A stretch of 64,000 nt of DNA. It comes from Streptococcus oralis ATCC 35037. GTDB taxonomy: Bacteria > Bacillota > Bacilli > Lactobacillales > Streptococcaceae. Shown here piece by piece: positions 51,025 through 59,744 of this stretch. The stretch spans positions 1,770,501 through 1,834,500 of the forward strand of contig NZ_LR134336.1 in the NCBI RefSeq assembly GCF_900637025.1. Direction: 5' to 3'. The stretch's first letter is position 1, and each line of letters opens with the position of its first letter. The position numbers and the translations under genes were made by a program. The notes beneath the pieces were generated by a model. That model had not been told where the DNA came from. It saw nothing but the letters and a program-made list of their open reading frames with translations, and did no database searches.

Positions 51025-51897
51025 ATGTTTTATTCTATCAAAGAATTGGTCAAGCAGGCGGATCTAGACTTCCAAGGAAATGTCGCCGAACTCATGATTG
51101 CGACAGAATATCAACTAACCGGTCGGGAACGGCCAGAAGTTCTCCTTCTCATGGAACGCAATCTAGAAGTCATGAAAGCCTCTGTCGAGCTCGGCCTCAG
51201 TGAAAACAAATCCCGTAGTGGCCTAACGGGCGGAGACGCGGCCAAACTAGACCGCCATCTCAAAAGTGGCAAGGCCTTGTCGGACTTTACCATCCTATCA
51301 GCAGCCCGTAATGCCATCGCGGTCAATGAACACAATGCGAAGATGGGCTTGGTCTGCGCTACCCCAACCGCAGGAAGTGCTGGCTGTCTGCCAGCCGTTC
51401 TCACTGCTGCTATCCAAAAATTAGACCTTAGCCACGAAGAACAGCTGGATTTCCTCTTTGCTGCTGGTGCCTTTGGACTAGTCATCGCAAACAATGCCTC
51501 TATCTCAGGTGCTGAAGGTGGCTGTCAGGCCGAGGTTGGCTCTGCATCTGCCATGAGTGCCGCAGCCTTGACCTTGGCTGCAGGTGGAACGCCCTATCAA
51601 GCTAGCCAAGCCATCGCCTTTGTCATTAAAAATATGCTGGGCCTCATCTGCGACCCCGTCGCTGGTTTGGTTGAAGTTCCCTGTGTTAAGCGCAATGCCA
51701 TGGGAGCCAGCTTTGCCTTTATCGCAGCAGACATGGCCTTGGCAGGTATCGAGTCTAAGATCCCTGTTGACGAAGTCATCGATGCCATGTACCAAGTCGG
51801 ATCTAGTCTTCCAACTGCCTTTCGTGAAACGGCCGAGGGTGGACTCGCCGCCACACCTACTGGTCGTCGCCTACAAAAAGAAATCTTCGGAGAATAA
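51025..51897 (+). CDS. sdaAA: L-serine dehydratase, alpha subunit
   Basis: A 290-residue catalytic subunit. The iron-sulphur cysteines are visible in CATPTAGSAGC, GAEGGCQAEVG and CDPVAGLVEVPCVKRNA. AGGAGGAAAC precedes the ATG. Together with sdaAB and the HAD gene it forms a three-gene unit. Confidence 0.94.
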   Translation: MFYSIKELVKQADLDFQGNVAELMIATEYQLTGRERPEVLLLMERNLEVMKASVELGLSENKSRSGLTGGDAAKLDRHLKSGKALSDFTILSAARNAIAVNEHNAKMGLVCATPTAGSAGCLPAVLTAAIQKLDLSHEEQLDFLFAAGAFGLVIANNASISGAEGGCQAEVGSASAMSAAALTLAAGGTPYQASQAIAFVIKNMLGLICDPVAGLVEVPCVKRNAMGASFAFIAADMALAGIESKIPVDEVIDAMYQVGSSLPTAFRETAEGGLAATPTGRRLQKEIFGE

Positions 51898-51918
51898 GTT
51901 TATCTGTTAGGAGAAATC

Positions 51919-52548
51919 ATGCCCTCTATCTCAGCTATCTTTTTTGATCTGGACGGAACCCTGGTTGACAGTTCCATCGGGATCCATAATGCCTTTACCC
52001 ATACCTTTAAAGAGCTAGGAGTTCCAAGCCCTGATGCCAAAACCATTCGTGGTTTTATGGGACCGCCCCTTGAAAGTAGTTTTGCAACATGCCTTCCCCA
52101 GGAACAAATCTCTGAGGCCGTCCAGATATACCGCTCTTACTACAAGGAAAAAGGGATCCACGAAGCCCAACTCTTCCCCCGAATAACGGAATTACTCCAA
52201 GAACTTTCACAAAACTACCCTCTCTACATCACTACAACAAAGAATACTCCTACTGCTCATGATATGACTAAAAATCTGGGAATCCATCATTTCTTTGATA
52301 GCATTTACGGTTCTAGTCCTGAAACGCCACACAAGGCGGATGTCATCCGTTACGCCTTGCATATGCATCAACTGCCTGCAGACCAAGTCCTCATTATCGG
52401 GGACACCAAGTTTGATATGATCGGAGCCCAAGAAACTGGCATTAAAAAGTTCGCTGTTTCTTGGGGATTTGGAGAAGAGGCTGATTTACTCATCTATCAA
52501 CCTGACTGGATTGCCCATACCATTGACGATATCATTAGCCAGCTCTAA
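51919..52548 (+). CDS. HAD family hydrolase (phosphoglycolate phosphatase-like)
   Basis: A 209-residue HAD phosphatase. Motif I is FFDLDGTLVDSS, motif II TTTKNT, motif IV IGDTKFDMIGA. The cap type is that of GPH/PGMB-like enzymes. Substrate unknown. It follows sdaAA by 21 bases with GTTAGGAGAAATC upstream. Confidence 0.85.
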   Translation: MPSISAIFFDLDGTLVDSSIGIHNAFTHTFKELGVPSPDAKTIRGFMGPPLESSFATCLPQEQISEAVQIYRSYYKEKGIHEAQLFPRITELLQELSQNYPLYITTTKNTPTAHDMTKNLGIHHFFDSIYGSSPETPHKADVIRYALHMHQLPADQVLIIGDTKFDMIGAQETGIKKFAVSWGFGEEADLLIYQPDWIAHTIDDIISQL

Positions 52549-52555
52549 CCATACA

Positions 52556-52600
52556 AAAATACTCCTAACACTAGTGAACTAGGTTGAGGAGTATTTTTTA
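52556..52600 (+). terminator. Terminator of the serine dehydratase group
   Basis: AATACTCCT and AGGAGTATT around a long loop, followed by six Ts. Confidence 0.8.
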
Positions 52601-52635
52601 TATGTTGTTACTATCAGAAGGAATCAACTCCATGC

Positions 52636-52842
52636 TTAAGCAGTAATTTGATCCTGTTCTTCAGTATCTGTATCTTCATCCTTCTTACTTGGCCAAGCAA
52701 GCATGACAATAAGGGTAATCGGTCCAACGAGAGGAACCAAAGCAATGAAGATAAAGGCCCAGTGGAAACCAGCGTCTCGTAAGCGACGAACAGTCACGGC
52801 GATAGAAGGCAACATGAGAATAGGCGCTAAAAAGAGGTACAA
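52636..52842 (-). pseudogene. N-terminally truncated DUF805 gene
   Basis: About 68 codons matching the C-terminal half of the neighbouring DUF805 protein (TVRRLRDAGFHWAFIFIALVPLVGPITLIVMLAWPS against LIVRRLRDVGIHWAYIFIVFVPLGALTLLVMLAMPS). The first 70 or so residues are missing, and the only start is a TTG with no ribosome-binding site. The upstream bases contain GAAGCGA twice (near 52850 and 52870), perhaps a deletion scar. It looks like the remnant of a tandem duplicate. Confidence 0.7.
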
Positions 52843-52903
52843 TTCCTGAAGCGATTATTTGCTGCGAAGCGACTCAGCCGCTTTAAAATAGAGTAGAAAT
52901 ATC

Positions 52904-53326
52904 TTAATATTTTCGTACCATTTCTTCAAACTGAGAGTCTTCCGTATTCTCTTTATCTTTTTCACTATTTTCTATCACTTTTTCTACAAATCGTTGACTT
53001 GGCATAGCGAGCATAACAAGCAGTGTTAATGCACCCAAAGGAACAAATACAATAAAAATATAGGCCCAATGGATACCCACATCTCGTAAGCGACGTACTA
53101 TCAGTGCTAGTAGAGGAACAAACTCTATTATAAACAAAATAATACACATACTGAAGACCGCAATATTCCTGATGGCTTTATCAGATTCTACTCCAGTAAA
53201 AAGTGAGTAGTAGGCGGGCAAGAAAATCACCATATTTAGCAGCCAAACCCACCAAAATTCTGGACGTGTGGAACGACCAGAAAAATTTGCATAGCCTTTG
53301 AAAAAACTCCTAATAGCACTCAGCAT
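52904..53326 (-). CDS. DUF805 membrane protein
   Basis: A 140-residue DUF805 protein with the N-terminal motif FKGYANFSGRSTRPEFWW and about four membrane helices, ending in an acidic, lysine-rich tail. Function of the family is unknown. AAAAGGAGATTTTTGT precedes the ATG. A truncated relative lies just downstream. Confidence 0.8.
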   Translation of the reverse strand: MLSAIRSFFKGYANFSGRSTRPEFWWVWLLNMVIFLPAYYSLFTGVESDKAIRNIAVFSMCIILFIIEFVPLLALIVRRLRDVGIHWAYIFIVFVPLGALTLLVMLAMPSQRFVEKVIENSEKDKENTEDSQFEEMVRKY

Positions 53327-53509
53327 ACAAAAATCTCCTTTTGACTTTAATACTTATTTCGCAAAGTTATGTTACCAGCTTAAAATAGAGGTAGTTTTTA
53401 GATTGTCTGAAATCACTCTCCTGATAGATCAAATAACATCGTCCCTTGAATAGTTGCGCTTATTAAACCTTTGAAAGATCCGATGTTCTCTACTCTCTAT
53501 TTATAAAAA

Positions 53510-53538
53510 CCAGCTTTCTGATTCTCTCAGAAAACTGG
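53510..53538 (-). terminator. Terminator of the nucleotide-sugar dehydratase gene
   Basis: On the minus strand CCAGTTTTCTGA and TCAGAAAGCTGG pair with one mismatch around a short loop, followed by TTTTTAT. Confidence 0.75.
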
Positions 53539-53574
53539 CGATAGTTGTTTCATTATGAAGGTAGTTGGACACTC

Positions 53575-55425
53575 TTACTCAGCATGAGTTGTCTCATTCG
53601 CAAAGGAAATAATCGCTTCTTTGAGCTCATCTCCGCTGAGTGAACGGAACTCTTCAATCTTTTGATCAATCGCTTCTAGCGGCATGACATTTACCTTACC
53701 AACGAAAATCTTGTCCATGACTTGGTTATCAACCAATTCGGTCGAAACCAAGAGTTCTTCATAGAGTTTTTCACCTGGTCGAATACCGACCTCAACGATT
53801 GGAATTTCACTTTCCGTGTGCCCACTTAGAAGGACCATTTTCTTAGCCAAGTCATAAATCTTGACTGGTTTGCCCATATCGAGGATAAAGACTTCTCCGT
53901 CCTTGGCATAAGCGCCAGCATGGATTACTAGACGGCTAGCCTCTGGAATGGTCATGAAGTAACGTGTCATACGGAAGTCTGTCACCGTTACAGGACCGCC
54001 TTCAGCAATCTGACGTTCAAAGACAGGAATCACGCTACCACGACTACCCAGAACATTTCCAAAACGGACTGCACAGTAGGTTGATTTGCTACGTTGGTTA
54101 AAGCCAGTGACAATCAATTCTGCCACGCGCTTAGTCGCACCCATAACATTCGGTGGATTGACCGCCTTGTCAGTCGAAATCATGACCATCTTAGGTACTT
54201 TGGCTGCATCAACAGCCTTGGCAACATTGTAGGTTCCGAGAATATTGTTCTTGAAGGCTTCTTTTGGATTGCGCTCCATCATCGGAACGTGTTTGTGGGC
54301 TGCAGCATGGTAAACAATGGCTGGTTTGTACTGCTCAAACACCTGCAAAAGACGGTCATAGTCCTGAATATCTGCAATAACAGGAACATAATCAATCCCT
54401 TGGAATGTACGGATCAATTCATGATAAACGAGATAGATTGAGTTTTCACCATGTCCAAGCAAGACAATACGCTCGGGATTGAAGCGACTAACCTGGCGAC
54501 AAATCTCCGAACCAATCGAACCACCAGCTCCTGTCACCAAGATGGTCTTGCCTGTAATCTCAGTACCCAGACGCGATTCGTCGAGACGAATTTCCTGACG
54601 GCCCAAAAGGTCTGTGATATCAATTTTCTGGAAACCACTGCCTGGTTGATGGAGTCCTTGAACGACTGTCTCAACCTTAGGCATCTTGTAACATTTGACG
54701 CCTAGCTTATTACACATCTGCAAGATGCGTTCGTACTCTGATGGGTCAAGCGAAGGGATCGCTACGATGACACGCTCGATTTGGTGACGTTTAGCCAATT
54801 CAGGGAGATTATCATAAGAGCCCAACACTGGGATTCCACCTAGTTTTTGTCCCTTTTTCTTTTCATCATTATCCAAAATCCCCACTAGCTCAAGGTCGCT
54901 AGTTGGATGTTGGTAGCTGTTCATAAAGAGGGCGCCACCATCACCAGCACCAATCAAGAAGGTCCGACGATGCTCTCCATCTCCACTACCTTTTTTACGT
55001 TTAGAATAAATCAACTGCCAAGTGATACGAGGAAGCAAGATGAGGAAGGTACTCAACAAAATGAAGAGTACGATGAAACGGATAGAAAACAATGGAAGAA
55101 AGGCATAGCAGATTCCATAAGAAAGAACACTGCTGAGCATCACTCCGAAAAAGATTTTCATGAAATCCGTAATCTTGCTATAACGACTAATACTAGCATT
55201 TAGCCCCCAAAACGCAATCATGATTTGATAGAGGAGGAAGGCTAAAAGAGTGTAGATTACATAATCTACAGGCGCAGGATTTATAAGGCCATAAAACAAG
55301 ATATAAGATACGATGATGGAAACCACCATACTCAGAATATCGAATATCCCCCAAAACACTTGTTTTTGCTGTTTATTTAAAATTTCAACCAGATCAATCA
55401 CATAATCTGTTAGTTTTTTATTCAT
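53575..55425 (-). CDS. Membrane nucleotide-sugar 4,6-dehydratase (CapD/FlaA1 type)
   Basis: A 616-residue protein. Four N-terminal membrane helices, a first Rossmann-like domain, then the catalytic SDR domain with NAD-binding VTGAGGSIGSE (about 296-306). The active site is STDKAVNPPNVMGATKR: Met replaces the usual SDR tyrosine before the conserved Lys, as in FlaA1/PglF UDP-GlcNAc 4,6-dehydratases. It probably makes an activated deoxysugar precursor for a surface glycan. The glycosyltransferase 75 bases upstream is likely co-transcribed; no full capsule locus is here. Confidence 0.88.
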   Translation of the reverse strand: MNKKLTDYVIDLVEILNKQQKQVFWGIFDILSMVVSIIVSYILFYGLINPAPVDYVIYTLLAFLLYQIMIAFWGLNASISRYSKITDFMKIFFGVMLSSVLSYGICYAFLPLFSIRFIVLFILLSTFLILLPRITWQLIYSKRKKGSGDGEHRRTFLIGAGDGGALFMNSYQHPTSDLELVGILDNDEKKKGQKLGGIPVLGSYDNLPELAKRHQIERVIVAIPSLDPSEYERILQMCNKLGVKCYKMPKVETVVQGLHQPGSGFQKIDITDLLGRQEIRLDESRLGTEITGKTILVTGAGGSIGSEICRQVSRFNPERIVLLGHGENSIYLVYHELIRTFQGIDYVPVIADIQDYDRLLQVFEQYKPAIVYHAAAHKHVPMMERNPKEAFKNNILGTYNVAKAVDAAKVPKMVMISTDKAVNPPNVMGATKRVAELIVTGFNQRSKSTYCAVRFGNVLGSRGSVIPVFERQIAEGGPVTVTDFRMTRYFMTIPEASRLVIHAGAYAKDGEVFILDMGKPVKIYDLAKKMVLLSGHTESEIPIVEVGIRPGEKLYEELLVSTELVDNQVMDKIFVGKVNVMPLEAIDQKIEEFRSLSGDELKEAIISFANETTHAE

Positions 55426-55500
55426 AGGAATTTACTCCCCCTTAAAAGAGTCAGATGATACTGTTGTTATGATAACCTGAATCATTCAGTCTATCGGGGC

Positions 55501-56331
55501 TTACTTTCTCTTTCTTAAAAGTTTGACGAAGATAAACTGACGTACAAAGCCTGGACAAAGTGCAACAATGGCCTGAATGGCTACACTTTTAGCATATTCC
55601 ATGTAAGAAATTTGCCCTCGCTCAAGCATCCGTTGGCGAGCTTGACGATAGAGTTTAAGGTAACGCAAACCACCTCGACGCTCAAACATCCCTGCACCGA
55701 CACGAACCTTACACAAGATTTGATCTAGGTTCCCAGTCTTGGCACCTGCAGCAATCATATTGAGCCAAAGGAGGTCATCCTCCATGTAAAGGCCATCTTC
55801 ATAGTTGCCTGCCTTGAGGACCATGCCCTTTTTGAACATGACTGTCATATGGTTAAAGGCGCTTCTCATTCTCTGATAAGCCACAATGTCTGCATGCTGA
55901 GTTGGAACACGACGATAAGACACAATCTCATCTGGATTGTCAATGAACTCTGCGATATGCCCACCTAAGAGATCGAGATCTTCTTTCTCCATTAGCTGAA
56001 GCTGTTTCTCAAAACGAGCCGGAACGGCTAAATCATCCGTATCCATGCGAGCAATAATGTCATACTGGCACTGTAAAACACCGTATCGAAGAGCCAAGCC
56101 TAAACCTTGGTTTTGTTCTAAGGGGCACCGTTTAACTGGAATGTCTGACTGAGCTTCCACTTCATCTAGCACCTGATAGAGTTCGGGTGTGAGCGGCCCG
56201 TCCTCAACAAGAACAAGTTCGCTCGGTTTCAAGGTCTGGTTTTGAACACTTTTGATAGCATCTCTTAAAAACGTCGGATTTTCCTTTACATAGACCGACA
56301 TCAAGACGCTGATTTTTTGCTTTTCAGGCAC
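55501..56331 (-). CDS. Family 2 glycosyltransferase
   Basis: A 276-residue GT-A glycosyltransferase with MSVYVKENPTFLRDAIKSVQ, the acceptor-side VEDG, and the DxD-type motif RMDTDD at 95-100. It has no clear membrane helix. Donor and acceptor unknown. Paired with the downstream nucleotide-sugar dehydratase, so a role in surface polysaccharide or glycoprotein synthesis is inferred. Confidence 0.85.
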   Translation of the reverse strand: MPEKQKISVLMSVYVKENPTFLRDAIKSVQNQTLKPSELVLVEDGPLTPELYQVLDEVEAQSDIPVKRCPLEQNQGLGLALRYGVLQCQYDIIARMDTDDLAVPARFEKQLQLMEKEDLDLLGGHIAEFIDNPDEIVSYRRVPTQHADIVAYQRMRSAFNHMTVMFKKGMVLKAGNYEDGLYMEDDLLWLNMIAAGAKTGNLDQILCKVRVGAGMFERRGGLRYLKLYRQARQRMLERGQISYMEYAKSVAIQAIVALCPGFVRQFIFVKLLRKRK

Positions 56332-56489
56332 AGTTTTTCTCCAATGTATAGATTTCCTTCCACTATTTTATCACAAATTCTCCTAGTTTCCTATTTTTAT
56401 ATCAAATCAAGGAAAATTCTAGTAAAGAAATCTGTCTCTTTTCACTTTATTTTCACTTCCATTGATTGATCTGTCTTGGCTGCCATTAC

Positions 56490-56518
56490 TTGACATTATA
56501 AGGAAAAAACCTTAAAAT
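56490..56518 (+). promoter_or_regulatory. Promoter of the MFS gene with palindrome in the spacer
   Basis: TTGACA (56490-56495), a 17-base spacer and TAAAAT (56513-56518). Within the spacer TAAGG-N6-CCTTA (56499-56514) is a perfect inverted repeat, placed where a repressor would block polymerase. Confidence 0.65.
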
Positions 56519-56552
56519 AAGCTGTTATTAAAATCATCCTATCGAGGTTTTT

Positions 56553-57719
56553 ATGAAAAAACAATCACTCTTTTTTGTTCTAGGAATTGTCTTAATCGGG
56601 ACCGTTTTACGCTCTCCTTTTACTGCTCTTCCAACTATTTTAGGAGATATCGCTCAGGGACTAGGAGTGGAGGTTAGTTCTCTTGGGATTTTAACCAGTC
56701 TCCCTCTCTTGATGTTTGCTCTTTTCTCTGCTTTTGCGAGCCGCTTGGCACAAAAAATCGGGTTGGAACACCTCTTTACTTACTGTCTCCTCCTCTTAAC
56801 TGTTGGCTCTGTCATTCGGATTTTCAATCTTCCCCTTCTCTATCTAGGGACCCTAATTGTGGGAGCAAGCATTGCGATCTTCAATGTACTCCTCCCAAGT
56901 ATGATTCAGGCAAATCAGCCTCAAAAGATTAGTTTCCTAACAACTCTCTATGTCACTGCCATGGGAATTTCGTCAGCCATCGCTTCTTATCTTTCGGTCC
57001 CTATCACCCAAGCTAGTTCTTGGAAGGGCCTCATCCTCGTTCTCAGCTTTCTCTGTCTAGTCACTCTGCTAGTCTGGTTGCCAAATCATCGCCACAACCA
57101 CCACCTAGAAAGCCAGAAAGAAAAGCAAGTCAAAGAGAATATTCTAAAAAGTAAAGATGTCTGGGCTATCATTGTCTTTGGCGGTCTTCAGTCCTTGCTC
57201 TTTTATACGAGCATGACCTGGTTGCCAACTATGGCTATTAGTGCTGGTCTTTTTAATAGCGATGCTGCTCTTCTGGCTTCTATCTTCTCGCTGATCAGCA
57301 TTCCTTTTTCGATGACTGTTCCAAGTCTGACGACTCGTCTATCAAATGGTCACCGTCGAATCATGCTGGCAATTATCTCTATCGCTGGTATGATAGGAAT
57401 TGCTATGCTCTTGTATCCAGCCAATAATTTCCTCTACTGGTTAGTCGTCCATCTCTTGATTGGGACTGCCTGCAGTGCTCTCTTTCCCTACCTCATGGTT
57501 TGCTTCTCTCTTAAAACCAGCTCACCTGAAAAGACTGCGCAACTCTCAGGTCTAGCGCAAACAGGGGGCTACATCTTGGCGGCCTTTGGTCCTACCTTGT
57601 TTGGTTATAGTTTTGATCTTTTCCAATCTTGGATTCCAGCGGTTCTTGCCCTTCTAGCCATCGATATCATCATGACGATCTCACTCTTTATGGTGGATCG
57701 GGCTGATAAAATCCTCTAA
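56553..57719 (+). CDS. MFS transporter (CynX/NimT type)
   Basis: A 388-residue transporter with twelve predicted helices. The start RSPFTALPTILGDIAQGLGVE and the motif ASRLAQKIGLEH are characteristic of the CynX/NimT group (cyanate, nitroimidazole and other small molecule exporters). Substrate unknown. It has its own promoter and a terminator, so it is a single-gene unit. Confidence 0.82.
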   Translation: MKKQSLFFVLGIVLIGTVLRSPFTALPTILGDIAQGLGVEVSSLGILTSLPLLMFALFSAFASRLAQKIGLEHLFTYCLLLLTVGSVIRIFNLPLLYLGTLIVGASIAIFNVLLPSMIQANQPQKISFLTTLYVTAMGISSAIASYLSVPITQASSWKGLILVLSFLCLVTLLVWLPNHRHNHHLESQKEKQVKENILKSKDVWAIIVFGGLQSLLFYTSMTWLPTMAISAGLFNSDAALLASIFSLISIPFSMTVPSLTTRLSNGHRRIMLAIISIAGMIGIAMLLYPANNFLYWLVVHLLIGTACSALFPYLMVCFSLKTSSPEKTAQLSGLAQTGGYILAAFGPTLFGYSFDLFQSWIPAVLALLAIDIIMTISLFMVDRADKIL

Positions 57720-57746
57720 ACTCCTAATTTTTACTAGGAGTTTTTT
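57720..57746 (+). terminator. Terminator of the MFS gene
   Basis: ACTCCTA, an 8-base loop, TAGGAGT, then five Ts. Confidence 0.85.
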
Positions 57747-57749
57747 ATA

Positions 57750-57836
57750 TGTAAAATTTTTACACATATTTCTTGACAGGGCTTTCATATTGAGATACAA
57801 TATATTTGAAAAGAGTATATATAAAATTTTTATATA
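57750..57836 (+). promoter_or_regulatory. PadR operon promoter flanked by two related palindromes
   Basis: TTGACA (57773-57778), a 17-base spacer and TACAAT (57796-57801) make a near-consensus promoter. Upstream at 57750-57764 is TGTAAAATTTTTACA, and downstream at 57818-57836 is TATATAAAATTTTTATATA. Both are perfect palindromes around one central base and share TAAAATTTTTA. Their centres are 70 bp apart. Autoregulation by the PadR protein is inferred. Confidence 0.7.
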
Positions 57837-57854
57837 ATGAAAAGGAGGTTTCCC

Positions 57855-58181
57855 ATGTACTTCCCAACATCCTCTGCCTTGATTGAGTTTCTCATCTTGG
57901 CTGTACTGGAGCAGGGGGATTCTTATGGTTATGAGATTAGCCAAACCATTAAACTCATCGCCAATATCAAAGAATCTACGCTCTATCCCATTCTCAAAAA
58001 ATTGGAAGCCAGTGGCTTTCTGACCACCTACTCTAGAGAGTTTCAGGGGCGTATGCGCAAATACTACTCCTTGACCAATCGGGGCGTAGAGCAGCTCGTT
58101 ACTCTAAAGGAAGAGTGGACGCTCTATACCGACACCGTCAACGGCATCATAGAAGGGAGTATCCGCCATGACAAGAACTGA
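57855..58181 (+). CDS. PadR family transcriptional regulator
   Basis: A 108-residue PadR winged-helix protein (LIEFLILAVLEQGDSYGYEISQ, STLYPILKKLEASGFLTTY, RMRKYYSLTNRG). It is first in an operon with the HAAS-domain and DUF4097 genes, a common Firmicute set linked to envelope stress and antimicrobial peptides. AAAAGGAGGTTTCCC precedes the ATG at 57855. It probably binds the palindromes around its own promoter. Confidence 0.88.
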   Translation: MYFPTSSALIEFLILAVLEQGDSYGYEISQTIKLIANIKESTLYPILKKLEASGFLTTYSREFQGRMRKYYSLTNRGVEQLVTLKEEWTLYTDTVNGIIEGSIRHDKN

Positions 58182-58761
58182 CTATCTGACTCAGTTAGAA
58201 ACCTATCTCCATAAACTACCTGAAGCTGACCGCATCGAAGCCATGGACTACTTTAAGGAACTATTTGACGATGCAGGTCCAGAGGGCGAAGAAGAACTCA
58301 TTGCCAGTCTAGGAACCCCAAAAGAAGCCGCTCATGATGTCCTCTCTAACCTCCTCGATAAAAAAGTTAATGAGGCACCTGCTCAAAAGAATGACCGTCA
58401 ACTGCTACACATTGCCCTACTTGCCTTACTAGCAGCCCCTATCGGAATTCCTGTTGGAATTGCAATTATCTTAACCATTATCGGGCTTTTTATCGCAGCC
58501 ACCTCCGTCATTCTAGCATTCTTTACCGTCTCTGTGACGGGTATCCTACTGGGCGGACTCTTTATCGTAGAGAGCTTTAGTGTCCTAGTCGAAGCCAAAT
58601 CTGCCTTTATCTTGATTTTCGGGGCTGGTTTGCTTGCTATCGGTGCTTCTTCTCTTGTTCTACTAGGCATCTCCTATGTAGCTCGTTTCTTTGGGCTCCT
58701 GGTCGTCCGCTTGGTGCAATGGATTCTTAAAAAAGGAAAGAGAGGTGACAGACATGCGTAA
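58168..58761 (+). CDS. DUF1700 (HAAS domain) membrane protein
   Basis: A 197-residue protein. The N-terminal HAAS domain (YLTQLETYLHKLPEADRIEAMDYFKELFDDAGPEGEEELIASLG) is followed by about four membrane helices and a basic tail. HAAS proteins often pair with PadR regulators. It overlaps the PadR gene by 14 bases and the next gene by 8. Confidence 0.85.
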   Translation: MTRTDYLTQLETYLHKLPEADRIEAMDYFKELFDDAGPEGEEELIASLGTPKEAAHDVLSNLLDKKVNEAPAQKNDRQLLHIALLALLAAPIGIPVGIAIILTIIGLFIAATSVILAFFTVSVTGILLGGLFIVESFSVLVEAKSAFILIFGAGLLAIGASSLVLLGISYVARFFGLLVVRLVQWILKKGKRGDRHA

Positions 58762-59683
58762 ATTGACAAAAGGATTTCTCATTTTTGGTGTGGTTTCCAC
58801 AATCCTTGGTTTTATCATGATCATTGTAGGCGCCCAGTCCAATGGTATTCAAAGTTTGCTTGCCATGTCAAAAGACCCCGTCTATGACAATCGTATCGAA
58901 GAAGTGACCTTTGGAAATGAAGTGGAAAAACTTGATTTGACCCTTGAAGAACACAGCCTAACCATCACAGAGTCTGTAGATGACAAGATCCATATCACCT
59001 ATCATCCTTCCGTGTCTGGTCGTCACGATCTGACTACTGGCATGAGTGACAAAACACTAAGCGTCACTGACAAACAAGCCTCCCAACATCGCTTTCTAGG
59101 TTCAGGAATCGAAGGCCTACTTCGTATTGCCAGCAATTATTCTCACCGTTTTGACGAAGTCATTCTCTCCCTCCCCAAAGGAAGAAGGCTGCAAGCTATC
59201 ACCGTCTCAGCCAATCGTGGACAAACCACTATTCGTCAAGCCAATCTTGAAAATGCGACAATCAAAACAAAAGGCTACCTCTTAAGACTAACTGAAAGTT
59301 CTATCAAGAACAGCACACTAACGACACCTCATATCATCAATATCTTTGATACCGAATTGACAGATAGTCAGGTCAAGACGGAGGGAGCACACATCTATGC
59401 TGAAAATATCCAAGTTCACGGCAAGGTCGAGCTAGAGGCTCATTCAACTCTAAACCTCATTCTCTCCCAGAAAGAGACCGACCGTATCAATCTAGATATT
59501 TCTTCTCAGCATGGCGGTATCTATCGTAAACCCAAAGAAGAACATCGTGGACAAAAAGAGAATGAACTTGCCAACCCTTATAAAACGGAAAGAGCAGATA
59601 TCAAGGACCTGCTCATTGCAAAAGCCAACCAGGATATCTACCTACCTAAAGAAGAGTACTCTTCTCCATCTAGAAACCATTGA
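58754..59683 (+). CDS. DUF4097-type beta-strand-rich surface protein
   Basis: A 309-residue protein. One N-terminal membrane helix (KGFLIFGVVSTILGFIMIIVG) is followed by a long beta-rich domain with the repeated strand pattern typical of DUF4097/adhesin-like proteins, and a charged C-terminus. It is probably anchored with the domain outside. The ATG at 58754 overlaps the previous gene by 8 bases and has AGAGGTGA upstream. Its TGA stop lies inside the -35 (TTGACA) of the next gene. Confidence 0.8.
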   Translation: MRKLTKGFLIFGVVSTILGFIMIIVGAQSNGIQSLLAMSKDPVYDNRIEEVTFGNEVEKLDLTLEEHSLTITESVDDKIHITYHPSVSGRHDLTTGMSDKTLSVTDKQASQHRFLGSGIEGLLRIASNYSHRFDEVILSLPKGRRLQAITVSANRGQTTIRQANLENATIKTKGYLLRLTESSIKNSTLTTPHIINIFDTELTDSQVKTEGAHIYAENIQVHGKVELEAHSTLNLILSQKETDRINLDISSQHGGIYRKPKEEHRGQKENELANPYKTERADIKDLLIAKANQDIYLPKEEYSSPSRNH

Positions 59684-59707
59684 CAAAAACGCTTTCATCT
59701 GCTAGGC
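59679..59707 (+). promoter_or_regulatory. Promoter candidate overlapping the DUF4097 stop
   Basis: TTGACA at 59679-59684 contains the TGA stop of the upstream gene. TAGGCT follows after 17 bases, a weak -10. It would drive the gene at 59745 independently of the PadR operon. Confidence 0.5.
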
Positions 59708-59744
59708 TAAAGATAGAAAACGACCATAAAAAGGAGGTTCCACC

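Noticed and set aside
56496..56520. CiaR-type TTTAAG direct repeat and small RNA upstream of the MFS gene
   Set aside because: Only one half-site is present and no terminator follows at the length of a csRNA; a promoter palindrome explains the sequence better.
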